Assembly (NCBI RefSeq): GCF_900104965.1
Contig: NZ_LT629757.1
Location: forward strand, 2,666,001 to 2,730,000
Source of the DNA: Nocardioides scoriae
Lineage (GTDB): Bacteria > Actinomycetota > Actinomycetes > Propionibacteriales > Nocardioidaceae
DNA length: 64,000 nucleotides
Direction: 5' to 3'
The notes beneath the pieces were generated by a model. That model searched no databases. It was given only the letters and a program-made list of their open reading frames with translations, and was not told the DNA's origin. Below, one piece after another: positions 1-7,272 of this stretch (position 1 is the first letter of the stretch; every line of letters begins with the position of its first letter). The position numbers were made by a program, and so were the translations under genes.

Positions 1-282
1 GAACTTGCCGACGGTCTCGACGCCGGTGTCGGCCAGCAGCGGCCGCAGCACCTCCATCGCCCCGGCCATCGCTCGGCCGGCGATGAGCATCTCGGGGACG
101 AAGAAGTCGCCGCGCTCGAAGCGGGCCCCCACCTCCTCCAGCGAGGGGATGAGCGCGTCGAAGAGCAGCGACTGCGGCTCCATGTCGAGGCCCAGGGCCT
201 CCTGGGTCAGGTCGAGGACCTTGGGCCCGTTGCCGACCAGGGTCTCGTCGTAGAGCCCCTTGAGGATCTCCTCGGGTGTCAT
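1..282 (-). CDS. Corrinoid (B12-binding) methyltransferase partner protein, 3' end outside window
   Basis: Only the first 94 codons are present; the gene runs off the left edge. The residues match the four-helix cap domain of MtbC/MttC-type corrinoid proteins, with the family-like stretch FERGDFFVPEMLIAGRAM near residues 55-72. The DxHxxG cobalamin motif would lie beyond the edge and was not seen. Such proteins carry a methyl group on cobalt between a substrate-specific methyltransferase and a methyl acceptor. Its start overlaps the stop of the upstream IclR gene by 4 bases (ATGA), so the two are co-transcribed. The MttB-family gene at 1214 on the other strand is the likely partner. Confidence 0.85.
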   Translation of the reverse strand, partial: MTPEEILKGLYDETLVGNGPKVLDLTQEALGLDMEPQSLLFDALIPSLEEVGARFERGDFFVPEMLIAGRAMAGAMEVLRPLLADTGVETVGKF

Positions 283-1073
283 CTCACGCCTTTCGTGCTG
301 CTGCCGGTGGAGCTGCCGGGTCGCAGGCGCCTCGTCAGCGCCTGCGTGTGGTCGATCAGGAGCTGTCCGATCTCCTCGGCGCGCGCCTCGAGCCGCGCCG
401 TGGGACCGGACACACCGACCGCGGCGACCACGTCGTCGTCGGGGCCGAACACAGGGGCGGCGACACCGGAGAGCCCGACCTCGAGCTCGTCGTGGGTGAC
501 GGCGTAGCCGCGCTGCCGCGCCCACTCGAGGTCGCCCTCGAGGTCGACGCGGGTGGTGATGGTCTGGTCGGTCAGCTGGAGCAGCCGACCGGCCGGGAGC
601 TCGAGCACCTTCCAGGCGAGCAGGACCTTGCCCAGGGCCGAGCAGTGCAGCGGGACCTCGACGTCGTTCCAGTCGCGGGCGCCGAGCAGGTAGGTGCCGT
701 CGACCTGGGCGACGTGCTCGACCCGGCCGCCGTTGTCGACCGCGAGGTGGACGGTCTCGCCGGTCGCGGCGCCCACCTCCTCCAGGACGGGCTGCGCCAG
801 GCGGGTGAGCTGCTGGTGGCGGTCGTGGCGGGCGGCGTACAGCACGAACAGCGGGCCGCCGACGTACTCCCCGTGCGCGGTGCGGGTGACCAGCCGGGTG
901 CGCTCCAGGGCGGCGAGCAACCGCGACGTCGTCGACCGGGCCAGCCCCGAGGACTCGCTGAGCTCGGCGAAGGTGACCGCGGCGTCGGCCTCGACGACCC
1001 GGGTGAGCAGCGCTGCCGCGCGGTCGACCGCCTGGGTCCCGCTCGCGCCGATCGCCTCTGGTCTGCCCGTCAC
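279..1073 (-). CDS. IclR-family transcriptional regulator
   Basis: A 264-residue regulator with an N-terminal winged helix-turn-helix (AVDRAAALL, then the LARSTTSRLLAALE recognition region) and a C-terminal effector domain. I chose GTG 1073 because GGAGGG lies 10 bases upstream and it puts the protein just ahead of the HTH. In-frame ATGs at 1139 and 1148 sit too close to the predicted -10. It is divergent from the MttB-like gene and translationally coupled to the corrinoid protein. It probably controls betaine demethylation; this is inferred from position, and the effector is unknown. Confidence 0.88.
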   Translation of the reverse strand: MTGRPEAIGASGTQAVDRAAALLTRVVEADAAVTFAELSESSGLARSTTSRLLAALERTRLVTRTAHGEYVGGPLFVLYAARHDRHQQLTRLAQPVLEEVGAATGETVHLAVDNGGRVEHVAQVDGTYLLGARDWNDVEVPLHCSALGKVLLAWKVLELPAGRLLQLTDQTITTRVDLEGDLEWARQRGYAVTHDELEVGLSGVAAPVFGPDDDVVAAVGVSGPTARLEARAEEIGQLLIDHTQALTRRLRPGSSTGSSTKGVR

Positions 1074-1152
1074 GCTTGACCGCCCTCCGTGGTCCGGTCC
1101 AAGGTTGTCCCGCAGGGACTCCCACGATGTGGAACTCATTGCCCACATGGTG

Positions 1153-1182
1153 AGGCTAGGTTTCCTGCACAGCCAGGGTCAA
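1153..1182 (-). promoter_or_regulatory. Predicted promoter of the iclR-corrinoid operon
   Basis: On the minus strand TTGACC (1182-1177) and TAGCCT (1158-1153) are separated by 18 bases, a good sigma-A-like pair. A CCACATG element (1143-1149) lies beside it in the divergent gap, and ATGTGG (1127-1132) faces CCACAT (1143-1148) as an inverted repeat. A related CACATGAC element recurs before betB and the dimethylglycine dehydrogenase gene. Confidence 0.5.
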
Positions 1183-1213
1183 GCACTCGAGCCGCGCCAG
1201 TTCAGGAGCCGAC

Positions 1214-2674
1214 ATGTTCCGCAACCGCATGCCCCGCTACGAGGTCCTCTCGCAGGACGCCATGGCCACCCTCGACAAGGGGTGGCGACGGCTCGTGTCC
1301 GAGCTGGGGGTGGAGTTCATGAGCCAGCGCGCGCTCGACCTGCTCGGCGCCGCCGGCCAGAAGATCGAGGGCGACAAGGTCTTCTTCGACCCCGACTGGA
1401 TCCTCGAGCAGGTGGCCAAGGCGCCCCGGGAGTTCGACCTGCAGGCCCGCAACCCCGCGCACGACCTGCACATCGGCGGCGACGCGATGGCCTTCGGCGC
1501 GGTCTACGGCCCGCCGTTCGTCCGCGAGGGGCAGGTGCGGCGCGACGCCACCATGGAGGACTTCCGCAACTTCACCAAGCTGGCCCAGTCGTTCCCCACG
1601 CTCGACTCCGCCGGCGGCGTCATCTGCGAGCCCAACGACGCCCCGCTCGACAGCCGCCACCTCGACATGACCTACGCGCTGGCGACGCTGACCGACAAGC
1701 CCTTCATGGGCAACGTCGTCTCGGGCCCCAACGCGATCGACACCATCGAGCTGACCTCGATCCTGCTCGGCGGCGGCCAGGGCCGCGAGGCCGGCCGCGC
1801 CAGGATGGAGCAGACCCCCGCGCTGATCTCGCTCATCAACTGCAACTCCCCGCTGCGCTGGGACGACCGGATGCTCGACTCGCTGTTCGAGTACGCCGAG
1901 GCCAACCAGGCGGTCGTGCTCACGCCCTTCATCCTCATGGGCGCGATGAGCCCGGTGACGATCCCGGCGGCGCTGGTCCAGCAGATCGCCGAGGCGCTCA
2001 CCGGCATCGCCCTGGCCCAGACGATCCGGCCGGGCTGCCCGGTCGTGTTCGGGTCGTTCCTGTCCAACATCGACATGCAGTCCGGGTCGCCCACCTTCGG
2101 CACCCCCGAGTCCGGCATGGGCCTGCTGTGCACCGGCCAGATCGCCCGCCACTTCGGGCTGCCGTTCCGCTCCGGCGGCACGCTCACCTCCTCGCAGGTG
2201 CCCGACGCGCAGGCCGGCTACGAGGCGCTGATGACGCTGCTGCCGACGTTCCTGGCCGGCACCAACTGGGTGATGCACTCCGCCGGGTGGCTCGAGGGCG
2301 GGCTGGTCGCGGGCTACGAGAAGTTCATCGTCGACATCGAGCTGCTGCAGATGATGCACGCGGAGTTCACCCCGCTCGAGATCGACGAGGCCTCGCTGGC
2401 GTTCGGCGCCCACGAGGAGGTCGGCGCCGGCGGCCACTTCCTCGGCGCGATGCACACCATGGAGCGCTTCCGGACCTGCTTCTACCGGCCGCTGCTGTCG
2501 TCGTCGGAGAACTACGAGCGGTGGATGCGCAACGGCGGCAACGACGCGGCCGCCCGGGCGACGAAGATCTACCAGGACAAGCTGGCGAGCTACGAGCAGC
2601 CGCCCCTCGACGAGGCGATCCGCGAGGAGATGGAAGAGTTCGTCGTACGCCGCCGAAAGGAGCTCGGGGACTGA
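1214..2674 (+). CDS. MttB-family (trimethylamine/glycine betaine) methyltransferase, non-pyrrolysine
   Basis: A 486-residue protein aligned by eye with the MttB superfamily (N-terminal MPRYEVLSQDAM, central GNVVSGPNAIDTIEL, C-terminal MERFRTCFYRP). The reading frame has no internal TAG, so it belongs to the non-pyrrolysine branch, of which the characterised anaerobic member is a glycine betaine:corrinoid methyltransferase. AGGAG lies 5 bases before the ATG. It overlaps purU by one base (TGATG) and is divergent from the iclR-corrinoid pair. Betaine as substrate is inferred from the adjoining choline/betaine and dimethylglycine genes; another quaternary amine is possible. Confidence 0.85.
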   Translation: MFRNRMPRYEVLSQDAMATLDKGWRRLVSELGVEFMSQRALDLLGAAGQKIEGDKVFFDPDWILEQVAKAPREFDLQARNPAHDLHIGGDAMAFGAVYGPPFVREGQVRRDATMEDFRNFTKLAQSFPTLDSAGGVICEPNDAPLDSRHLDMTYALATLTDKPFMGNVVSGPNAIDTIELTSILLGGGQGREAGRARMEQTPALISLINCNSPLRWDDRMLDSLFEYAEANQAVVLTPFILMGAMSPVTIPAALVQQIAEALTGIALAQTIRPGCPVVFGSFLSNIDMQSGSPTFGTPESGMGLLCTGQIARHFGLPFRSGGTLTSSQVPDAQAGYEALMTLLPTFLAGTNWVMHSAGWLEGGLVAGYEKFIVDIELLQMMHAEFTPLEIDEASLAFGAHEEVGAGGHFLGAMHTMERFRTCFYRPLLSSSENYERWMRNGGNDAAARATKIYQDKLASYEQPPLDEAIREEMEEFVVRRRKELGD

Positions 2675-3582
2675 TGGTCACGCCCCCGTCCGCGAACGCC
2701 GGACCCCCCTCGGGGGACTTCGTCCTCGCCCTGGACTGTCCCGACCGACCCGGCATCGTCCACGCCGTCACCGGGTTCCTGGTCCAGCACGGCGGCAACA
2801 TCGTGGAGAGCCAGCAGTTCGGTGACCGGCTCAACGGCCGGTTCTTCATGCGCATCGACTTCGCGATGACCCCCGAGGCGTCCGCCGTCTCCGGCTCCCG
2901 GCCCACGGCCGAGGCGCTCCGGGTGGCCTTCGCCGAGGTGGCGCGGCGCTTCGAGATGACCTTCGAGCTGTGGGACGCCGAGGCGCCGTACCGCACGATG
3001 ATCCTGGTCAGCAAGCACCTGCACTGCCTCAACGACCTGCTCTTCCGGCACTCCACCGGGTCGCTGCACGTCGACGTCCCGGTGGTGGTGTCCAACCACC
3101 GCGACGCCCAGCGGCTCGTCGAGTCCTACGGCCTGGAGTTCCGCCACATCCCGGTCACCCCCGACACCAAGGCCGAGGCCGAGGCCGAGCTGATGGCGCT
3201 GCACGAGGAGCTCGACGTCCACCTCGTCGTGCTGGCGCGCTACATGCAGGTGCTCTCCGACGACGTCTGCCGCCGGCTCTCGGGCCAGGCGATCAACATC
3301 CACCACTCGTTCCTGCCGAGCTTCAAGGGCGCCAAGCCCTACCACCAGGCCTTCGACCGGGGCGTGAAGCTGATCGGGGCGACCGCGCACTACGTCACGG
3401 CCGACCTCGACGAGGGGCCGATCATCGAGCAGGACGTCATCCGCGTCGACCACAACCACGACCAGGCCCAGCTGGTGGCCGCAGGCCGTGACGTCGAGGC
3501 GGCAGTGCTCTCGCGCGCCGTGCGCTGGCACTCCGAGTCGCGGGTGCGGCTCGACGGGCACCGTACCGTCGTCTTCCGCTGA
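2674..3582 (+). CDS. purU: Formyltetrahydrofolate deformylase
   Basis: A 302-residue enzyme that hydrolyses 10-formyl-THF to formate and THF. An N-terminal ACT domain (from about residue 15, ALDCPDRPGIVHAVTGFLV) is followed by the formyltransferase-fold domain with INIHHSFLPSFKGAKPYHQA and the DLDEGPIIEQDV catalytic region. It is coupled to the methyltransferase gene through TGATG. In a betaine-demethylation operon it would release C1 units and regenerate free THF, a role seen for PurU next to other demethylation systems. Family assignment is secure; the pathway role is inferred. Confidence 0.95.
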   Translation: MVTPPSANAGPPSGDFVLALDCPDRPGIVHAVTGFLVQHGGNIVESQQFGDRLNGRFFMRIDFAMTPEASAVSGSRPTAEALRVAFAEVARRFEMTFELWDAEAPYRTMILVSKHLHCLNDLLFRHSTGSLHVDVPVVVSNHRDAQRLVESYGLEFRHIPVTPDTKAEAEAELMALHEELDVHLVVLARYMQVLSDDVCRRLSGQAINIHHSFLPSFKGAKPYHQAFDRGVKLIGATAHYVTADLDEGPIIEQDVIRVDHNHDQAQLVAAGRDVEAAVLSRAVRWHSESRVRLDGHRTVVFR

Positions 3583-3600
3583 GGACGCCACCCCGTCGGG

Positions 3601-3628
3601 TTGGCACCAACGTACTATTCGTCAGATT
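3601..3628 (+). promoter_or_regulatory. AT-rich candidate promoter of the histidine kinase gene
   Basis: The only AT-rich patch in this gap. TTGGCA (3601-3606) and CAGATT (3623-3628) are 16 bases apart. A TACTAT at 3613-3618 is an alternative -10 without a visible -35. Weak evidence. Confidence 0.3.
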
Positions 3629-3666
3629 TCGGACTGTTCGGGTGTTTCGGGTGCCACCCTGGACCC

Positions 3667-5490
3667 ATGACGGCGGTGGATCCCCGGTCCGCCACGGTGC
3701 GCGACCGGGTCGTGCTCGGCGCGGGTGCGCTCGTCCTCCTCGCGCTGCTCGCGCTCTCCTCCGTCGTGGTCCTGGGCGACCACCGCTGGGGCCCGGTCAC
3801 CAGCGACTCGGTCGCGGTCGTCACCTCGGCGTTCGCCTCCGCCTGCACGCTGTACGCCGCCCGCCGCAGCTCGGGCGCGATGCGGCGCTCCTGGTTGCTG
3901 CTGTGCGCCATGATCCTGCTCAACACCGTCGGCGCCACCCAGTGGCTGGCCGCCGGCGGGTCCGAGGGCGACCGCGCCCTGTCGTGGGCCGACGCGCTCT
4001 ACCTCGTGGCGGCCGTGCCCGCGGCGTACGCCCTGGTGGGGTACCCGATGGCGATCGGCCTGGGCCGCGCCTGGCGCGCGGTGCTGCTCGACGCGCTGGT
4101 GGTCGGCTCGTCGGCGCTGCTGGTCAGCACCCTGCTCGGCCTCAGCGAGGTGGCCCGCACCCTGACCGGCACGCGGGCCTTCGTCTTCCTCGTCTACCCG
4201 GTGATGGACGTGCTGATCCTGTCGCTGGTGGCCGCGCTGCTGCTGCGCGGCACCGGGCGGGTGCGCGCCGACGTGGCCCTCATCGGGCTGTCGTTCTGCG
4301 CGTTCGCGGTCGCCGACCAGGGCTTCGCGCTCAGCAGCGTGCGCGGGGAGGACCTGGGGCTCGAGTACCTGCTCGGGTACGTCGTCGCCGCGCTGCTGCT
4401 CGCCGGTGCGGCCCTCGCGGCCGCCACCCTCGACACCCGCTCCCGGGTGCTCGAGCGCCACCTGTCCGGCCCGGTCGCCCCGCTGCTGCCCGACCTGGCG
4501 GCGTTCGTGGCGCTCGGCGCCGCCCTCGTCGCGGGGATCGCCGACGACGTCCAGGCGACGCTGGCCGCGGTGGTGCTCGCGCTGACCGGGCTGCGCCAGC
4601 TGAGGGTGACCACGCACAACCTCGGGCTGCGCCGCGACCTCGAGCGCCGGGTCGCCGAGCGCACCGAGGAGCTGTGCGCCCTCACCGCCGAGCACGCCCG
4701 CCTCGACGGCATGAAGCAGGAGTTCGTTTCGGCCGTCAGCCACGAGCTGCGGACCCCGCTCACCGCCATCCGCGGCTCCCTGGAGCTGCTCGTCGACGGC
4801 GACGCGGGCGAGCTGCCCGAGCGCGCCCGGCCCGTGGTGGAGATGGCGAGCCGCGGCAGCGAGCGCCTGTCGCGCCTCGTCGACGACATCATCGACCTCG
4901 ACCGGCTCCAGAGCGGTGACTTCGGCTTCGACCCCGCCAGCCACGACGTCTTCCTGCTGCTGACCGACGCCGCCGGCTCCCTGGCCCCCCTCGCCCGCGA
5001 GGCCGGCGTCTCGCTGAGCGTCGAGCCGGTCGAGGCCCGCGTCGTGTGCGACGGCGACCGCGTCACCCAGGCCGTGGTCAACCTGCTCGGCAACGCCCTG
5101 AAGTTCACCCCGCCCGGCGGCTCGGTCACCGTCTCCACCACCTGCGACGGCGACGCCTGGCGGGTCTCGGTCACCGACACCGGCCGCGGCATCCCCGCCA
5201 CCGAGCTCGACGCGATCTTCGACCGCTTCCACCAGGTCGAGCCCGACGACGCCCGCCAGCACGCCGGCACCGGCCTCGGCCTGTCCATCACGCGCCGCAT
5301 CGTCGAGGCCAACGGCGGCCGGATCTGGGTGGAGAGCGAGTGCGGCACCGGCTCGACGTTCCACTTCACGCTGCCCCTCGGCGCCGCCGGGTCGCCCCCG
5401 GTGGGGGCCGATGCGCCCGGTCCGCAGGCCCCCGAGCCTCGCAGACGCGCGGACACAAGTTCCGCAACAAGCCCGGTATCGCCCGGTTGA
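3667..5490 (+). CDS. Membrane-bound sensor histidine kinase
   Basis: A 607-residue protein. Roughly residues 10-310 form eight to ten hydrophobic segments. A short linker (RRVAERTEELCALTAEHARL) is followed by a HisKA domain with the phospho-acceptor His359 in AVSHELRTPLTAI. The HATPase domain has the N box (NLLGNALKF), G1 (DTGRGIP) and G2 (GTGLGLSI). No response regulator lies beside it, so it is an orphan kinase in this window. The last 20 or so residues are poorly conserved and are coded by one arm of a long inverted repeat, so the C-terminus may be a recent extension. The signal sensed is unknown. Confidence 0.9.
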   Translation: MTAVDPRSATVRDRVVLGAGALVLLALLALSSVVVLGDHRWGPVTSDSVAVVTSAFASACTLYAARRSSGAMRRSWLLLCAMILLNTVGATQWLAAGGSEGDRALSWADALYLVAAVPAAYALVGYPMAIGLGRAWRAVLLDALVVGSSALLVSTLLGLSEVARTLTGTRAFVFLVYPVMDVLILSLVAALLLRGTGRVRADVALIGLSFCAFAVADQGFALSSVRGEDLGLEYLLGYVVAALLLAGAALAAATLDTRSRVLERHLSGPVAPLLPDLAAFVALGAALVAGIADDVQATLAAVVLALTGLRQLRVTTHNLGLRRDLERRVAERTEELCALTAEHARLDGMKQEFVSAVSHELRTPLTAIRGSLELLVDGDAGELPERARPVVEMASRGSERLSRLVDDIIDLDRLQSGDFGFDPASHDVFLLLTDAAGSLAPLAREAGVSLSVEPVEARVVCDGDRVTQAVVNLLGNALKFTPPGGSVTVSTTCDGDAWRVSVTDTGRGIPATELDAIFDRFHQVEPDDARQHAGTGLGLSITRRIVEANGGRIWVESECGTGSTFHFTLPLGAAGSPPVGADAPGPQAPEPRRRADTSSATSPVSPG

Positions 5491-5537
5491 CCCCGGTCTG
5501 GCGGGCGCCTCGCCCGACTTGTGTCCGCGCGTCTGCG
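5440..5537. repeat. 21-bp perfect inverted repeat with inner hairpin at kinase 3' end
   Basis: The left arm 5440-5460 (core GCAGACGCGCGGACACAAGT) and the right arm 5517-5537 are exact reverse complements, 56 bases apart. A second hairpin, CGGGCG-CCT-CGCCCG (5502-5516), abuts the right arm. The left arm is inside the kinase stop region. The right arm is 11 bases from the convergent rnhA stop. It could act as a bidirectional terminator, though it lacks a U-tract, or be a mobile palindromic element. Confidence 0.7.
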
Positions 5538-5547
5538 CGATAGCCGG

Positions 5548-6189
5548 CTACTCCGCCCGGTGGCTCGCCTCGACCGCGAGCTGGTCGACGCGGTCGTTCA
5601 TCGGGTGGCCGGAGTGGCCCTTGACCCAGCGGAACTCCACGTCGCCCCGCTCCTCGACGAGGTCGATGAGCGGCTCCCACAGGTCGCGGTTGGCCACCGG
5701 CTTCTTGGCGGAGTTGACCCAGCCCCGCGCTCGCCAGCCGACCCACCAGCTGTTCTTGAAGCAGTTGACGACGTACGTCGAGTCGCTCACCACCACCAGC
5801 GGCCCCGGCAGCGCGACGATGGCCTCGTACGCCGCCCGCACCTCCATGCGCTGGTTGGTCGTCGCCGGGTCGTGGCCCGAGCCCTCGGGGCCGTCCTGCA
5901 CCGCCCACGCCCAACCGCCCGGGCCGGGGTTGCCGCGGCAGGCACCGTCGGTGAAGACCACGGTCGTGCCGGCCGGCACCGGGGCGTCGGGCTCCTGCAC
6001 GCGCGGCGCCTTCTTCCGGGCCGCAGCCTTCTTCGCCGGGGCACCCGCGGGCGCCTCGACCGCCGCGCCCCGGCAGCCGACGTGGACCCAGCCGGCGCCG
6101 CCGGCGGGCCGGACGATCTCCTCCCCCACCCCGATCCGGGACTGGCAGGCGGCACACTGGGTGGCGTAGCGGGCGAGCATGCGCGCCAT
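5548..6189 (-). CDS. rnhA: Ribonuclease HI with N-terminal zinc-finger-like segment
   Basis: A 213-residue protein. The C-terminal 140 residues are RNase HI, with the four metal-binding acidic residues at D81 (FTDGACRGNPGPGGW), E116 (RMEVRAA), D136 (VVSDSTY) and D199 (HPMNDRVDQLA). Ahead of this, residues 12-39 carry C-x2-C and H-x2-C (C12, C15, H36, C39), a possible zinc-binding element, followed by an Ala/Lys-rich linker. ATG 6180 is an alternative start that keeps the cysteines. It degrades RNA in RNA-DNA hybrids. It is convergent with the histidine kinase gene. Confidence 0.92.
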   Translation of the reverse strand: MARMLARYATQCAACQSRIGVGEEIVRPAGGAGWVHVGCRGAAVEAPAGAPAKKAAARKKAPRVQEPDAPVPAGTTVVFTDGACRGNPGPGGWAWAVQDGPEGSGHDPATTNQRMEVRAAYEAIVALPGPLVVVSDSTYVVNCFKNSWWVGWRARGWVNSAKKPVANRDLWEPLIDLVEERGDVEFRWVKGHSGHPMNDRVDQLAVEASHRAE

Positions 6190-6234
6190 TCTCCCGGCCC
6201 GACGTACGACGGGACGAACCGGGCGGTCTGGACG

Positions 6235-6310
6235 GGGGAAACTGCCCGTTCGCGGGCGACATGTCCGACTCCGCGGGCAGTTTCCCCGGTCGACCGGGGA
6301 AACTGCCCGC
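6235..6310. repeat. 38-bp perfect palindrome plus a third half-site
   Basis: The 14-base unit GGGGAAACTGCCCG occurs at 6235-6248 (+), 6274-6287 (-) and 6296-6309 (+). The last two form a perfect 38-bp palindrome (6273-6310) centred on TCGA. It lies between rnhA (minus) and iclR (plus), upstream of both. It could be an operator for the adjacent IclR protein, a hairpin in a leader, or a genomic repeat family; the sequence alone does not decide. Confidence 0.8.
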
Positions 6311-6345
6311 CCAGCCACCCATAGCCACGGTTGCGCATCACGGTC

Positions 6346-6351
6346 TAGGTT
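6346..6351 (+). promoter_or_regulatory. Predicted -10 for a leaderless iclR transcript
   Basis: TAGGTT stands exactly 6 bases before ATG 6358, the spacing expected if transcription starts at the start codon. No clear -35 is seen. Confidence 0.45.
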
Positions 6352-6357
6352 CGCGTG

Positions 6358-7140
6358 ATGAGCAACGCGGAGGTCGAGAGCCCGGCGGCGGGGGGCGTGC
6401 AGTCGGTCGACCGGGCGCTGCGGATCCTGGAGATCCTGGCCCGCTCGGGGGAGTCGGGGGTCACCGACATCGCCGGGGCGCTCGAGGTCCACAAGAGCAC
6501 GGCGTTCCGGCTGGTGGCGACCCTGGAGCAGCACGGCCTCGTCGAGCAGGTCGAGGGGCGGGGGAAGTACCGCCTCGGCGTCGGGCTGCTCCGCCTCGCC
6601 GGTGCGACCAGCGCCCGGCTCGACGTCGTGCAGGAGGCGCGGCCGCTGTGCAAGCAGCTGGCCGCCGACACGGGCGAGACCGTCAACATCGCGACGCTGA
6701 GCGGCGGCAGCGCGCTCTACCTCGACCAGGTGGCCGGCCCCAGCGCGCTGCAGCCCCACAACTGGGTGGGCCAGCACATCCCGCTGCACGCGACCAGCAA
6801 CGGCAAGGTGCTGATGGCCTGGCTCGACGACGCCGAGCTCAAGCGGCTGCTCGGCGGGCTGCCGTCCTACACCGGCCTCACCATCACCTCGCGCAGCGCG
6901 CTGCGCAAGGAGCTGGAGGTGGTGCGCGACCAGGGGTACGCCCTCGCGGTCGACGAGCTCGAGGTCGGCCTGGCCGCCATCGCGGCGCCGGTGCGCAACG
7001 CCCACGGCGACGTCATCTGCTCGCTGAGCGTCTCGGGCCCGACCTTCCGGCTCACCGACGAGCGGATGGGGACCGTGGTCCCGATGCTCCTCGAGGCGGC
7101 CGACGAGCTGTCCCACCGGCTGGGATGGGGGCACCGATGA
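6358..7140 (+). CDS. IclR-family transcriptional regulator
   Basis: A 260-residue regulator with an N-terminal winged HTH (SVDRALRILEILA; HKSTAFRLVATLE) and an IclR effector domain (VNIATLSGGSALYLDQVAG to the C-terminus). ATG 6358 is preferred over GTG 6355 because it lies 6 bases from the -10-like TAGGTT. It sits directly upstream of betB on the same strand but is separated from it by a 132-base gap with its own promoter and operator. It is the best candidate for binding the TTGCG-N5-CGCAA operator there and at 15062. Confidence 0.9.
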   Translation: MSNAEVESPAAGGVQSVDRALRILEILARSGESGVTDIAGALEVHKSTAFRLVATLEQHGLVEQVEGRGKYRLGVGLLRLAGATSARLDVVQEARPLCKQLAADTGETVNIATLSGGSALYLDQVAGPSALQPHNWVGQHIPLHATSNGKVLMAWLDDAELKRLLGGLPSYTGLTITSRSALRKELEVVRDQGYALAVDELEVGLAAIAAPVRNAHGDVICSLSVSGPTFRLTDERMGTVVPMLLEAADELSHRLGWGHR

Positions 7141-7181
7141 CGCGACCACCGGTCCAGAACGGTGTGTACCGATCAGATGTC

Positions 7182-7251
7182 GAGCCTTGACGGCACCCCC
7201 TCCCCTGACCATTGTGTTTCACATGACGCCGAGCTGTTGCGACTGACGCAA
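7182..7251 (+). promoter_or_regulatory. betB promoter and operator
   Basis: GAGCCTTGAC (7182-7191) includes the -35-like TTGACG. Downstream lie CACATGACGC (7220-7229) and the palindrome TTGCG-ACTGA-CGCAA (7237-7251, 6-bp arms including the outer G and C). The same three blocks in the same order occur before the dimethylglycine dehydrogenase gene (14998-15076), so both transcripts probably respond to one regulator. Confidence 0.65.
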
Positions 7252-7272
7252 CGTCGGCGAGGACGGACCGAC

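Noticed and set aside
5-253. An 82-codon plus-strand frame at the left edge
   Set aside because: It is antisense to the corrinoid protein cap domain, which continues in frame to base 1.
1214-2674. Pyrrolysine-containing MttB
   Set aside because: The frame is open through 486 codons with no in-frame TAG, so the pyrrolysine branch is excluded.
3622-5364. A 580-codon open frame opposite the histidine kinase
   Set aside because: Low-complexity antisense product; the plus-strand kinase has complete H, N and G boxes.
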